Below, piece after piece: positions 48,795 through 60,732 of a stretch of 64,000 nucleotides of DNA. Position 1 is the first letter of the stretch. Each line of letters starts with the position of its first letter. The translations under genes and the position numbers were made by a program. Under the pieces are notes generated by a model. That model was given only the letters and a program-made list of their open reading frames with translations. It was not told the origin of the DNA and did not search any database. The DNA comes from Bisporella sp. PMI_857 (lineage: Eukaryota; Ascomycota; Leotiomycetes; Helotiales; Helotiaceae): NCBI GenBank assembly GCA_021307315.1, contig JAJSPD010000002.1, positions 930,001 to 994,000 of the forward strand. The letters run 5' to 3'.

Positions 48795-49499
48795 CAAAAT
48801 TCAGCTACAAGGCACTTTAAATCCTGTCACCTCGCAGTAATGTTGCTGAAGTTATGTTTTGTTGCCTAGTTTCTACCCTAATTTAAAGAAGATTTCCACC
48901 GATATCGGAGCAATAAGTTCGTGAAGCGTTTATCCACGAGTGAGCCATCTGCTTTATTGAATTGCCGATTCCAAAGGCGGCTATTGAGACTTGTTGTCAA
49001 TATCGAAAGCAAGACGAGGAACATTGGTAGATAGACATAGGATAGACATAGCGTAAATGGCTGGCCATTTCTAATGGACGGTGGCTTCAAATGGCAGATT
49101 CCATCAAGATCAAGCAGCATTAGAACCTGGAGGGTATAGTACATTCCAAAGGTCTTTGAAATTTGTGATTACTGCGAGTAAACCACATCAGAGAATTGGA
49201 TTTTAAAGCTGTAGAACGGGATACGCACCATGATCATCCTTGAACTCAAGCTCTACCTAAGCCACATAGAAGTTTTCTCGGCTGGCTAGCACCTCTGGGT
49301 CTACAGGAATGCCAGGACAATGTCCGTCTCCGCCAAAAGTTGCCAATATGAAAGTCGCCGTTCGAAGTAAACGTGATGCAGGATTCTGATCTATACCCTT
49401 CTCCAGTTCGGTCTATCCATGCCTGATTTCGTTTGTTTGTTACTGCTTAGAACATTAGAATTCAATCCTTGTCTCTGTATAGAAGTGGTGGTGGTAAAA
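48795..49499. other. Intergenic or degenerate sequence
   Basis: A minus-strand frame at 48878-49144 has two hydrophobic segments but no recognisable family. No gene is called. It may be the decayed 3' end of the neighbouring minus-strand remnant. Confidence 0.4.
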
Positions 49500-50790
49500 T
49501 TGATAGTAATTGAGCGAACCTGACTGCTAGTAAGAAATACAACTAGTCTCCGAGTTTTTACCACAGTTGCTGGGTTGATATTTAGGTGACTTTTTAGAGA
49601 GGATTGTGACTTAAAAGAAGTTTTGCTTCTAGGGGTGTGCGTTTTTGGAGTCTGGGATATTATTGAAGCTGGCTGTGGGCCTTGGCGGTCTAATGTTTGA
49701 AGCTTATGCAAATCATCTGTCGGTGAGGTGTTTGTAAACTCTTTCTAATTAATAATTAGCATGTTATATCTGCACCATGACTAAATAGTTACGGAGCTAT
49801 CACCAAATACTCATCTTCCGCTATTTTCTTCCAAATTTGGACATGGCTACCTTGAAGATCTGCGGCTTCTTGCCAATCCTAGTCTTCAGAGTACATTTCG
49901 AGATTGGCATGCTAGTATGACAAATGAGCTTCATGCAGTGAAGTAGAATGTGGAGGTCTTACTATACAGATGATCTTAAGAACACAGTTCGTTGTTTTGT
50001 CACTGCTGTCAAAAATTGGTAGTAGTCTATGCAGGTCAGTGAGTGTATTCACACGATCTACGAGCTATAAACCTCTGTGACCAATCTGGGGATCATCAAG
50101 CTCGAATGTGATATTGGGATGCATGATTGCAAATGAACAAAGCGATGGCTTTCCAGAAGCGGGTCTGTACTGGGGATCAAAGGCGCTCAAAAGTTTAAAG
50201 TCCTCCTCCTCCCGGGATGCTGAGGAATTTAGTATGCAGTGTAAAATAAGCAAAACTCCAACCTTACCAGACTCTGATACAAACCAATTAGTCTCCTTTT
50301 GTCTTAGCCCATCTATATTTTCTTCCTGAATTTGAAAGGCCAGACGAACACGCTTCTTGTCGGCGTTTGAGAGTAAATACACCTTGCACCTAGGTGTCTC
50401 ATTCCTACTCTTTCGGCAAAATTGGGTGTTCCTGGATCTAGTGATCAGTATCAACTAACATAATCTGTTAAAACAAGCTAATTCATACATGTTCCGCAAT
50501 TATGGCTTCGTCCCAAGTCCAGAAATGGAAATCTCGCCTTCGTCCCTTAATGGCCATCCATCTGTAGGAATATCTTCTTCTATAGTGCCTAGGCAATCTG
50601 ATATCGATGGTCGGTCCCAAGGATTCACCGAGAACATTCTTTCTAATAGATCTGTAACCATGTTGAGGTACTGATCCTGGAAACCTCGGGATTTTGGCGG
50701 GATTTCTAGGACACCTGCTTTCAATTCAAACCCCCTAGCAGTTCGTTTCCAAAAGCTGCCGATCTAGAGCAGTGCGAGGACTAGTAATAT
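49500..50790 (-). pseudogene. Protein-kinase-like gene remnant
   Basis: At the 5' end (50775-50500) the translation contains the C-lobe end of a protein kinase: YLNMVTDLLERMFSVNPWDRPSISDCL (subdomain XI with the conserved Arg). The rest of the kinase domain is missing upstream, where sequence turns AT-rich. Further downstream on the same strand are open pieces (50454-50065 and 50020-49750) and a Ser/Thr/Lys-rich piece (about 49745-49520). In the 49.9-49.75 kb piece the frame is interrupted by TAG (49881-49879) and TAA (49791-49789), both in one frame within otherwise coding-like text. The catalytic loop and ATP site are absent, so no active kinase is expected. Confidence 0.5.
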
Positions 50791-52145
50791 CATGATATAT
50801 TGAGCCACAAAATCGAATACTATACCCTACGCAATATGAGATTTCAAATAGCCATACGTATCACGGCAAAATCTGTAATCTTATATTATATCATACTATA
50901 CTATGGTATACTATAATATTGAGTTTAAATAGCGCCATTTTTAATTGTAGTATAATAGGTGTATATAAATAGAATCTAGATCGCGTAAACTATAGGTTTT
51001 ACTTACACTTTGTAGTTTAAAACGTAATAACAAAAACTCAATATTATATTAGCAAAAGCATAGCTATATGTTAACAAGCCTTTTTTTAACAAAATAAGCT
51101 TTATTTTTACTTGTTTTTAATTTTTGCAATAGCATCTTAAGTCAGCTGACTAGTATTGGCAAGATACTTAGTATATTGCCAATATAATATGAGATTAAAT
51201 TTTCGTATTAATACTAGCGTAGTATCAAAAAGTCGATCTCATATGACTTGAGACTCGATATCACTAAATATCACGGTACTAGTACTCACCCTGATTGAAG
51301 GTACTCACAAAGTGATTGCCTCTAGAAAAATTACTGATGTAAGAGCTGAGCTTTTATTAGATGTCATGTGTGCTGATGCGATCTGCAGGTCGAAATCAAG
51401 TTTTTACAGGAATTGTCAGCCTCACGAAGAGCCAGTACGAGTGTCTTCAAATATTGAGGTGTTTTTGCCTAAGTTGCGAATCTGACATTTAGCGTACGCC
51501 ACACATCTAATTCAGGAGGGTACTATCTGGTACCAAAAACCGTCCGCAGCAGCCTTGTCAATACGCAGTGGCTCAGATATATTTTATTACTAAACTTTTT
51601 TTCTGCTCACGGTCAATTTCAAAAGTCTGTCAATTAACCGCACATTTTGCGACCTAAATGGCTATGCCTGTATGGCCAACCGCATCATCAGCAGCGACGC
51701 TTCAGTTCTATAGCGATGTTACTGGCTACGCTGAGGCATATACACTAGCATCTAAAGAGATCTTTACAACTCATGATGAGCTAAATATAGAAACATGCAG
51801 TGCAGACTCAGCAGGTACGCCTCAAGGACCTCGGCGAGCATTAAATCAACTACTCTATTGCTAAACTTAGAGTAGGTGTCAAAGCAAGGAAGCTAAACAA
51901 TATTGAACATGTGCGATCTTATTTGTAGGTGTTTGGATTATAATGCTTCGTACAATGTCTGAATAGCAGTGCCAGTGCGGAAAAGAGTGACAATAATCCT
52001 CCCAAATATCAGCCTTCAAATTCTAGGATGCACATAATGTGAGACCTATCTGCCTATGCGAATCAAGATGCTTATTACTTACTGTTGACGCAGATTCGTG
52101 CATTAATTACACTCCAGATCACCCTTAGCATTATCACAGGAAGCC
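50791..52145. other. AT-rich interval, 1.35 kb
   Basis: Strongly AT-biased between 50800 and 51300, with runs such as TATACTATGGTATACTATAA. A 68-codon open frame at 51658-51864 has coding-like composition but no recognised family. It could be a decayed 5' exon of CorA-like copy 2. Confidence 0.5.
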
Positions 52146-53423
52146 ATGACTATCATTCTTTCTCGGTTGAAGGTGTTTCCAGAATTTGTGAATATCCTTT
52201 CACAGTTTAAACTTCAGGTGAAAGAGTTATGCACACGAATATGTTCATTCGGGAGGAGCGAAAAAAGCTCTGGTCACGATTCTAGTAACCACTACATTTC
52301 TCGGTAGATGCGTGTTCTGACATTTACTAGTTTTCGAAACATCGTACATACTGAGACACATGGAGCTCAATCACCGACCAGGAAGCCCTGATTGGTCTGT
52401 AAGACAAATGGGTGTTTATCAGCAATATAACTCCGCCACCAAAGCATCTAGCTGTGTTCTTCTGAATCCATCCTGTGAAGTTCAGAGACGTATTAAAGAG
52501 CTCTCTGGATGGAAGCCTGTCTGAACTAGCTCTGAGTTGGATGTCATTGCATGAAGTATCCCTGGGCACACTGAACCGGCACTGGAACTCATGCTTCGAG
52601 CAGCTCAACTCGCGCTTCAATCAGATCGTAAGCAGATTCTTCAATTGGCAGGAAAGCAGCAAGGACTCACGTTTCGTAGGACGTGTATTACTTCACTAAA
52701 GCGGGTATGAATCTGCAAACCCAGCCAACGTTTCAGGATTTGCGGACTCTGCATTACATGATAGACTTCGTAAACCGTATAGAGTACTCGCTTCAAATGA
52801 ACATAGAGATTCTCCATCTTCTCTCATCAGAAGCAAAGTGCCGTGCTGAAAAAGAAGGGCCACACTCGGCAGATCAATATGAACGATTCCAGGACAGAAT
52901 AAAGGTGTGTATCATGGAGCAAACGTTCCTTCGAGACTGCGCACGATATATGTACAGCTTCGCAGATCGTCGCGCAGGTCAGGTGAGCGCATATCACTTT
53001 ACCAAATTCAGCCTTAGCTGAAGATTTTAGTTTCGCGATGCCATTGCCCTCCAGGACAGCCATTCCATGATGTCGATGAATGAAAAGACGATCTGCGAAG
53101 CACAAACGATGCGGACGATTACAATCTTGGCCCTGATTTACTTGCCTGCTTCTTTCACCGCGGTAGGTTCTCTCCCTAACCCATTTGCTTTCCTGCGCTG
53201 ATGGATGCAGACGTTTCTCGACATGGGATATATCCACGTCACATCGCTGTCGGGTATCATGCGTATCCGCGTTGACCAGGACATGTGGTTCTATCTCGCA
53301 ATCACTGTACCGCTGATGGTTGTTACAATACTTTCATGGCGGCTTTGGGAACTGAAGATGAGATATAAGAGCGCAATGAAGCCGGCTTTCTACGAAGATG
53401 TGGAGAAGAATAAGGATGTGTAG
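52146..53423 (+). pseudogene. CorA-like membrane protein, copy 2 (5' half damaged)
   Basis: The 3' half is clean: the exon ending at 52627, then 52680-52982, 53031-53162 and 53211-53423, joined by 48-52-nt introns. It encodes a helical region (LRTLHYMIDFVNRIEYSLQMNIEIL), the MRTITILALIYLPASFTA helix and a second helix (WFYLAITVPLMVVTILSW). Upstream, family-like text (WSVRQMGVYQQYNSATKASS from 52393) lies one base out of frame with the downstream exon. MTIILSRLKVFPEFVNILSQF (from 52146) is in the third frame. The 132-bp exon carrying the MRTI helix has exactly the same length as in copy 1, so the two are paralogs. If the 5' breaks are mis-splicing on my part, this could still be a working gene. 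Confidence 0.55.
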
Positions 53424-53977
53424 TTAGCGTTAATTTCTTGTCTATATCGGTAATTGTGATGACGGTCTGCCGAGAAGCTTTCTTTTAGTCTCTTTCCTTT
53501 TCAATTTTTTTTTTCATCGGTGTTGGATTTAGACTTCTCAATGGTAAAGGATCATAGGAGTATCTGATTTTTTTTTGAAGCTGTACTGCATGACAGATAA
53601 CGGCACTGCCGTAAGTACGCAAAACTTGTCATTCTATTGCAATTTTGTTCTTACGGGTAGAAAATAGAAATTGACTATTAGCTTGAAGAGTAATTAAATA
53701 AAATATAAGCAATTCCTTGATCGCTGTAGGCCGTTGGACTCGTTTGATATATCTAAAACTAAAATTGTCAGACGATATAAAACTTGAATTCAAAAAGCTT
53801 CCAAGTAAGATTTAGGCTGTATTTGTTACATTTCACAGTTCTATATATCTCCATGTAATACAAATTTAAATGATTGCTGCATTTCTTGGATTAATTCGCG
53901 TACCTGAAGAACCAAGTTTAACCAACTGCTCAATAGTGGGTTATTACGCAGAAGGATAGTATTCCAATTGTGATTGC
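53424..53977. other. Intergenic, 0.55 kb, AT-rich
   Basis: Convergent 3' ends of CorA-like copy 2 and the amidase gene. Nothing recognised. Confidence 0.6.
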
Positions 53978-55766
53978 TCAGTGATGTCCATTCAACACAT
54001 TATCAATCACAATTGCAGTGGATGCAAGCTTTTCGTCTTCCTGCCGTTGTCCAATAAGCTGTATCGTTGTAGGGGCGCCCTTGTAGAACTCTGGACCAGT
54101 ATCTAAAAGCCCAAAAAATGAGCGCTTAGTCTAAACTAAGAAGGTTATTTTACTTACACATGTCATAAACCTTTCGGTCTTGGTCTCCGTAAAGAGCAGC
54201 ATCATCTCTCACATCGATGTCTTCGACCTTCCCGACCGGAATTACGACAGCTGGGCAGTCAAAGAGGTTGAAGAGAGACGTGTAAGTGATGACTTTCCAT
54301 TCATCGAAAGGCGTCGCAGTATGCGGCGCAGGCAGGGTGAGCATTGTGTCAAGATTGTGCTCCTTCCAAATACTATTGAATTGCTCACAGGCTATGCTCC
54401 TCGCATGATTGATACGGAAGTATTCCTGTAGAGTTTTTCCTGGCGTGGTAGTAAGGCCAGTGCGTGCCACGGACTCGACTAACGGTTCCTTCGTCGACTC
54501 GATTAAGGAATTTAGAAGCTAGTACATCTGTTAGAGACAAGATAAAGACGCTGTGGGTGCGAGAGACTTACTGCAGATCCATCAACTGAGAACATTTCCC
54601 AAATAATATGCATATTATTCAGCACATCTTTGAATCGGATTGGTATGATTTTGTGACCAGCCGCTTCCAGTTTCTGCACACTCTCGCGTAAAGCTCGCCT
54701 TAATGGAGGGGTGGGGGTATGGAGTGTATCATCCGTGATGACTCCGACACGTAAAGGCTCTGTTTCAGAAGGCGGACTGCTTCCCAACCAGGGAATCTTT
54801 GTGGACGAATAATTAAACAGGGTTCGATTTGCTTTTATGACAGTCTCCATGAAAAACCGACAAGAGCGCATGGAAGTTGCCATTGGGCCTGCCGACGGAG
54901 AAATACCCACGATGCCTGCTGGTACGTGACTCTGCTGGCCACTGAATGGGATGATATCTGAGGTAGGCTTGAACCCATAAATCCCGTTGCAGGAACTTGG
55001 GATACGGATACTGCCAGCAATATCTGTGCCAACACCCAATACACTGCCCCGCAGAGCAATTAATGCCCCTTCACCACCCGTGGACCCACCCGCGGTAAGT
55101 TTTATGTTGCATGGATTAAGCGTCCTCCCGAATATATTGTTCTCCGAGTCGGCAGTCATCATCGTTTGTGGGACGTTGGTTTTACAGTAAAGAATGGCAC
55201 CAAGAGATTTCAGGATGGTGACTAAGTCCGATTCTCTTTCTGCGGGGCGATTCACAAAACAAACAAGGCCAATGGTTGCGTCTTTTCCCACGAGCTGGAA
55301 ACTGTCTTTGAGAGAGATCGGCAGTCCATGAAATGGTCGTAGTGGTTTTGTGGGGTTTGCTTTGCGGTCCTCATCCAACGCTCTTGCTGCTTCTATGGCT
55401 TCGTCAAAGAAGATTTCGGTCAAACAGTTGGTCTACTATACTATTAGACCGGGATTTTTAGTTCTAACACACTCTCTCGTCACTTACGAGCTGTTGCGCA
55501 ATCGCTGCTCGTTTGCAGAATGCCGTTGTCACTTCTTCAGCCGTGAAGGTTGCATCTCGTATTGCTGCAACGATGTCCACGGCATCGTAGTCAGATGTGA
55601 TACGTACTTCTTGTTCAGTCAAGATGCCACAAGTTGTAGGGATACTGAGCAAGTTACTGCCTTCAGACTTTGTTGCCTGGGGAATAAGCCAGGAGTTTGG
55701 TATCGACTTGTCTCTAGCTGCTCGCTTTTCAGCGCAGATTTGCTGCCAGCTATATAGAACGGTCAT
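53978..55766 (-). CDS. Amidase-signature enzyme (fungal acetamidase-like)
   Basis: Four exons, 55766-55488, 55432-54572, 54518-54158 and 54102-53978; 541 residues, the normal length. The Ser-cisSer-Lys triad is present: the Lys in LPISLKDSF, the cis-Ser in GGSTGGEGALIALRGS and the nucleophile Ser in GVGTDIAGSIRIPSS. Two deviations from the usual pattern: GGSSGG is GGSTGG, and DIGGS is DIAGS. The nucleophile and both other catalytic residues are kept, so activity is likely. The family hydrolyses amides (acetamide in AmdS, others in general amidases). It lies tail-on to decayed DNA on one side and 963 bp head-to-head from an MFS transporter on the other, so a shared substrate is plausible but unproven. 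Confidence 0.92.
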
Positions 55767-56728
55767 GTTGCTCGCAAATGCAATAGTATTCGTAGGACAT
55801 GCAACTTGTAGGTGTCTGGATCCGAGTCGAAATTCGTCGAGGCCGAAATAGATAGTCCTGTAAAGTTTTTTGGGTTGGAACCGATTGGACTAAATATTTA
55901 AATGGAATTTTTCAAGCAATACGAGGAGAGTGATGAAGAAGAATGCACTTCACTTATAAGAGGCGACATTGCTTGAGGAAGCCGATTTCGACGTAGCATT
56001 GCGGGGCTGGCGGTGGGTTTGGCAGACCCTGAAATCAATATAGAGTTAGGTTTTCTACGAAGTATAGTATCGCTGGGCGCCCTATAGCCTTAGTGTCGGC
56101 TTACGAACCTTCCAAACTATCAAATATCTCAAAGGCAATGAAATCGGCAAATGGGTTGTTGGAGGGAGTACGTTCTAGGCTTAACTATACATCGCATGAC
56201 CTAATAGCGGAAAGGCGCGGAAATCCTCCGCAAACAGGATTGACACCAATCTTCCAATTCAGAGGTTCAAAAAGCCATGCGGAGGAGAGGCCAAGATATT
56301 CTGATACGGGAGATATGGGTTACAGAATGCCTCAATCTCGTTTACCCCAAAGCTGGGGTAGGCTAAACCATATCCGGGCTAGGCTGGCGGGAGTACTAAA
56401 TAGGTTTAGCGCATAACACGGATTAGGAGCTCCCCCTTGGGGTTTTGAGGCTAAGACCTTCGCCCATGCCTACTAGCGTCGCGGAATCTCTAATCGAGAA
56501 ATAGGACGCGGTCACATACTTTCCACAATGATTTTGATAATGCTAAGCAGATAACAAATTGTTCGGCAGATAATCCAACTTCTATACACTCCCAGACCTA
56601 AATACCAGCTACTTATCCACCTTGTGCAACAATTATTCTTTTTTTTTCTTTTTCAGGCTCTCATAGTTTCTCTAACCATCCAACCGCATTTTGGTTTCGT
56701 GTTCACAGACCTCACAATACCCTACATT
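55767..56728. promoter_or_regulatory. Divergent promoter region, amidase / MFS transporter
   Basis: Start codons lie 962 bp apart on opposite strands. No coding signal was recognised. This is where a shared regulator site for the Zn2Cys6 protein encoded at 60.7 kb would be expected. Confidence 0.45.
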
Positions 56729-58686
56729 ATGGCTCCAGTTGAGGACAACCTAGTGCCTGGCACTGTGTATATCCTCAATGAGAGTAACAACAGCGAAGGC
56801 AGTTACGGACGAGAAGACATTATTTTACGTCCCACCCCATCAGACGATCCTGATGACCCTTTGGTGCGTGACCTGAACTTCTCACGGAAACTTGGTATTT
56901 TAGGCATATGCTAATACTTAATAGCGGTGGCCGCGGTGGCGGAAGTTCTATCTTCTCTTCCTAGTGGTGTGAGACTCTCCCTTTCTTTTTGGAGTTCTCT
57001 TCAAGAACACTAATAGTCACATAGGGCATATTCAGCCGTCTTGGGTGCAGTCACCAATTGGGGCGGCGTCATATACGTCGATTGTCTTATATATTACAAG
57101 ACCTCCGTCAATTTGCTCAACACTGGACGCGCCCTCTTGATCTTGATGCTGGGCCTGGCCAATACCGTTTTTACCCCTCTATCTGATAGTAAGATTAACA
57201 ATTTGTCATAGATGAGCTATCTTCTTACTTTGACAGAACTGGGCAGGCGATTTGTTTATCTTTCTTCCTCGATTCTCGTTGTTGTCTCTCACCTCATTCT
57301 GGCCCTAAGTAAGAATATCGCTTCGTACATTGTTGCTCACACCCTGATGGGGATCGGCGCTGCTCCATTCGAGGCGTTTCCACCAATTACCGTGAGTATA
57401 TTCGCTACAGTCTTCTTATCACTTGAGATCTAATGGTTCTCCAAGATATCTGATATATTCTTTGCTCACGAGCGTGGCACTATGCTTGGTGCCTATGTGT
57501 TCGGCTTAGCATTTGGTTCATTTGTTGGACCAATATGTGCTGGTTATATGGCTGTAAACCAAGGGTCATGGAGATGGGTATACTGGTGGGGCTTCATCTT
57601 GACCGGAGTTCTAACACTTCTGATGTTTGCCACGATGGAGGAATCATTATTTATTCGATCAGATGACCTCTCAGAGTCTGGAAATGCTATTGTGACATCC
57701 CTTAACGCGACCGTCGCAAGAAAAGACGACCCAGAAAAAGTATCAAAAGATCAAAACGATCACGAAGACTCCAAGACCTCTGATACCGTTACTGGTGAGA
57801 TTATTCCTGTTTCTAGATTCAAATTCTTCGCTCCTCTCTGGAAGGCCTTCCCGGGAAGTGGAAGCGAACTTGGGCGCAAAATTTGGCGTCCGCTAACCCT
57901 CTCTGCATTTCCACCTGTTCTATGGGTCAGTCTACGCCACCTCTCTGGTGAAATTGTTCTGATTTTAACGAGAATAGTGCGGCATAAATTACGGTACTTG
58001 CGTCGCCTGGCTGGCGGTGCTCGCAACTACAGTAAGCGGGATCTTCGCAAGCCCCCCATATCTTATGCAACCCAACTCAATTGGTCTACTCTACATCTCA
58101 CCCCTGATCGGTTCTCTGTTTGGGTAAGCCTCATCCCCCTAGGTCTCCGCCGAAGTTTTTACTCCTATAAACAAACTAACTCCATATCCAATATTAAAGT
58201 GCATACTTTTCCGGACCTCTCAACGACAAACTATCCCTATACCTGGCGCACCGCAACCGTGGCTATCGTGAGCCCGAATTCCGCCTCTGGGCGTTCATCC
58301 CCTCCTTGCTCCTCATGCCCGGCGGTCTCATCATCTACGGCGCCTGTGCTTCCAGAGGCCTTCCCTGGATTGCACCGGTCGTCGGGATGGGCATGATCGG
58401 ATTCTGCCTTTCAGTCGGCGGTGGTGTCACTATCGCATACATCATCGACTGCTACAAAGACATTGACGGCGAGGTGGTCACGACAATTATCTTAATTCGA
58501 AATATTATCGGATGCGGGATCACGTTCGGGATTCAGCCTTGGATAGATGGAATGGGGCTGCAAAATACCTTTATCACGGCTGGCATGTTGTCATTCGTTA
58601 TTACCCTCTTCAGCCTATTTTTCATTTGGAAAGGGAAATCTATACGGACCTTAACCAAGGCGAAATACCTTGAGTATCATCACTAA
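56729..58686 (+). CDS. MFS transporter (drug:H+ antiporter-like)
   Basis: Seven exons: 56729-56863, 56925-56968, 57025-57188, 57237-57391, 57446-57925, 57978-58123, 58200-58686; 536 residues. An acidic N-terminus is followed by the conserved DPLRWPRWRKFYLLFLV entry into helix 1. The loop 2-3 signature is PLSDKLGRRFVY. Helices 4-6 include RWVYWWGFILTGV. A long central loop (FIRSDDLSESG to KFFAPLW) is followed by the second six-helix bundle (FPPVLWCGINYGT to FVITLFSLFFIW). This layout fits the fungal DHA1-type exporters of the plasma membrane. Substrate unknown. It converges with the regulator gene, only 285 bp between stop codons. Confidence 0.92.
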
Positions 58687-58971
58687 GGTTCTGGTTATCT
58701 TCTAGGGCATCAAGAGGCAGGGTGTGATGATGTAAGGTGCTTTTTTCACATATACCTTACATGACAAGTGGAATTCTACAACACATATTTCTTCCTGCAG
58801 ACACAATTTGCTAAAAATGTTAGAAATAATTACATAAGCCGACCTTTAGGTACCTAATAACATATGATTTTCGCTCACTAGAAGAACAAGGCACCAATAC
58901 ATAGTAACCACTCTCGGGTATAACGATAGTGAGACGTAACAAAACCACGTTCGCTTCAAAAACAGCAGACA

Positions 58972-60732
58972 TCATAAAAACACCACGGAAACCAGGTCAT
59001 GATCCATTAGCGCATCAAGCCCAAGCTCCCTGCCTCGTAAATCATCGAACTCCCAAGCTCTCATCAAAATTTGGTGCGTTTTTGTTGGGCTCCCCAGCCA
59101 CTTTTCTTTTATATTTTCTTCAATTGGCGCAAGGAACTCAGCCCGCTCATCAGGTGCGATCGCCGCGCATCCCAGAATTAGCAAGGGCCACGTGAGCGTC
59201 GGCTTTCTCCTCTCCAGCATCGGAAGCTGAGAGAGCAGTAATCGAGCTTGCTGGAATATTGAGCGCGGTATCTCATCCGAAGGTCTGGCGGCTAGGTTTT
59301 GCATCTTTTGCAGCAGCATCATGCACCCTAGGGTATAAAAGTCCCTGGTGAGCGTCATTTCTATGGGGGGAATGCTTTCGGGTTCTGCTTCGACGGGACT
59401 TGGAGAATTGAGAAGCTCGGGCTGGGCAAGGAGTTGCTCAAGGCGTGAAGCTTCTGCAATATCGGGTTTCTGCAAAGGGATGCGTCGCCAGAGCTGAGAT
59501 GTGCGGAACACGTGGTCGAGTACTTTTGGGGAGGAACCAACAAGACTGGTCATCTTCCACACAGGGCCGGGACAGACTCGCTCTGAAGCTTTAATGAGAA
59601 TGCAAAGAAGGTCCGAAATGTATTGGTCCGAAAGCGGAGTAGATTTGATTCCGCAAAACATATTAGAAATAGACACATGGTAGATGTATGCCTCAAGGAG
59701 GAGATTTTGATGTATTGTTGAGGGCAATTTGCGAGAGAAAGCTGACATAACGAGACCATGTGCGCCCATCATGTGTACCCGCCTTGGTCCGGCTTTGTCA
59801 CATAATACCTCCTGGATTACGTTAGTTTGGAAAATCTCATAGCTAAATGTATATCCATACCTCCAAAATATGAAGTAATAATACAGTTGCAAGAAGTGGT
59901 TCCTCCGGAAATGACATGAGTTGAGATGCGATAGTGCTAATAGCTTTGTTATAATATTTGCTGGATAGTTGGTACTCATGCTCCCTAGATGAAACTCTAA
60001 ATAGGGTGCCTAGTCCACAAGCTACAAACGCATCTCTGACGGCTGGGTATTCGGTAGCTACAGGCAACCCTTGTGCCAAGATTGAGAACCTAGGGTTCTC
60101 GTAAGTGGACGTTGTCATGGAGTGAAACCTCGAAGTGAGGCACTGGAGCGCCCTCCTCTCCTCTGAGCTGCGGAATGTTTCCAAGAGAGGAGACTGTAAG
60201 CTTAGTCGCGGGTTCGCCATCGGTAAATGTGTGATTGGCGACCTATCGGAGCTATAACTCTCAAAATAACTGACAACATCTTCTTCGAATGAATGAGTGA
60301 TGTAAGGCTGATGATCTCCAAATAAGTGACCTCTTGCTCTTGAAAGCTGGTTGTTCGGCGAATTCAAATCAGGGGTAGTAGAACCAGGAGCTATAGAAGG
60401 AGTTGAGGCCGATGACCCAGTCGAGGCTGATGGTGCTGCCGACTCCTCAATCAGACAAGCCACCCCTCTTGGTGAAATGGAAGCGGAGCATGACGGTCTC
60501 GTGCATTCGGGCTTGGCTGGATTCCTCCGGAAGCATGCACCACAGATAGGCTTTTTCTCGTCACACTTCTTCTTTCGTTGACGACCTAATCGAAGAAAGT
60601 CAGCACTCTCAAGATACCCTGCATGATTCGGTACCCACATTGGAGGCATCCTGTGGTAGAACGAGGCTGCCTGTGTTTGACTTCCGCCTGCACCCAGCCG
60701 GCTCGACAGATCTCAAAATTAGCGAACATCAT
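58972..60732 (-). CDS. Zn2Cys6 fungal transcription factor
   Basis: Exons 60732-60639, 60585-59861 and 59811-58972; 552 residues. The zinc cluster is C29-x2-C32-x6-C39-x6-C46-x2-C49-x9-C59. An intron (GTGGGT donor) splits the codon of the second Cys (Cys32) and precedes the RQRKKKCDEKKP basic run that contacts DNA. A Ser/Thr-rich linker (SAAPSASTGSSASTPSIAP) follows, then the helical middle-homology-type domain (DVVSYFESYSSDRSP, GLGTLFRVSSREHEYQLSSKYYNKAIS). Such proteins typically regulate adjacent catabolic or efflux genes. With the amidase and MFS genes next door this is the likely local regulator (inference). Confidence 0.9.

Noticed and set aside
56093..56416. 107-codon frame between amidase and MFS genes
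   Set aside because: No ATG start, no family features, and located in the divergent promoter region.
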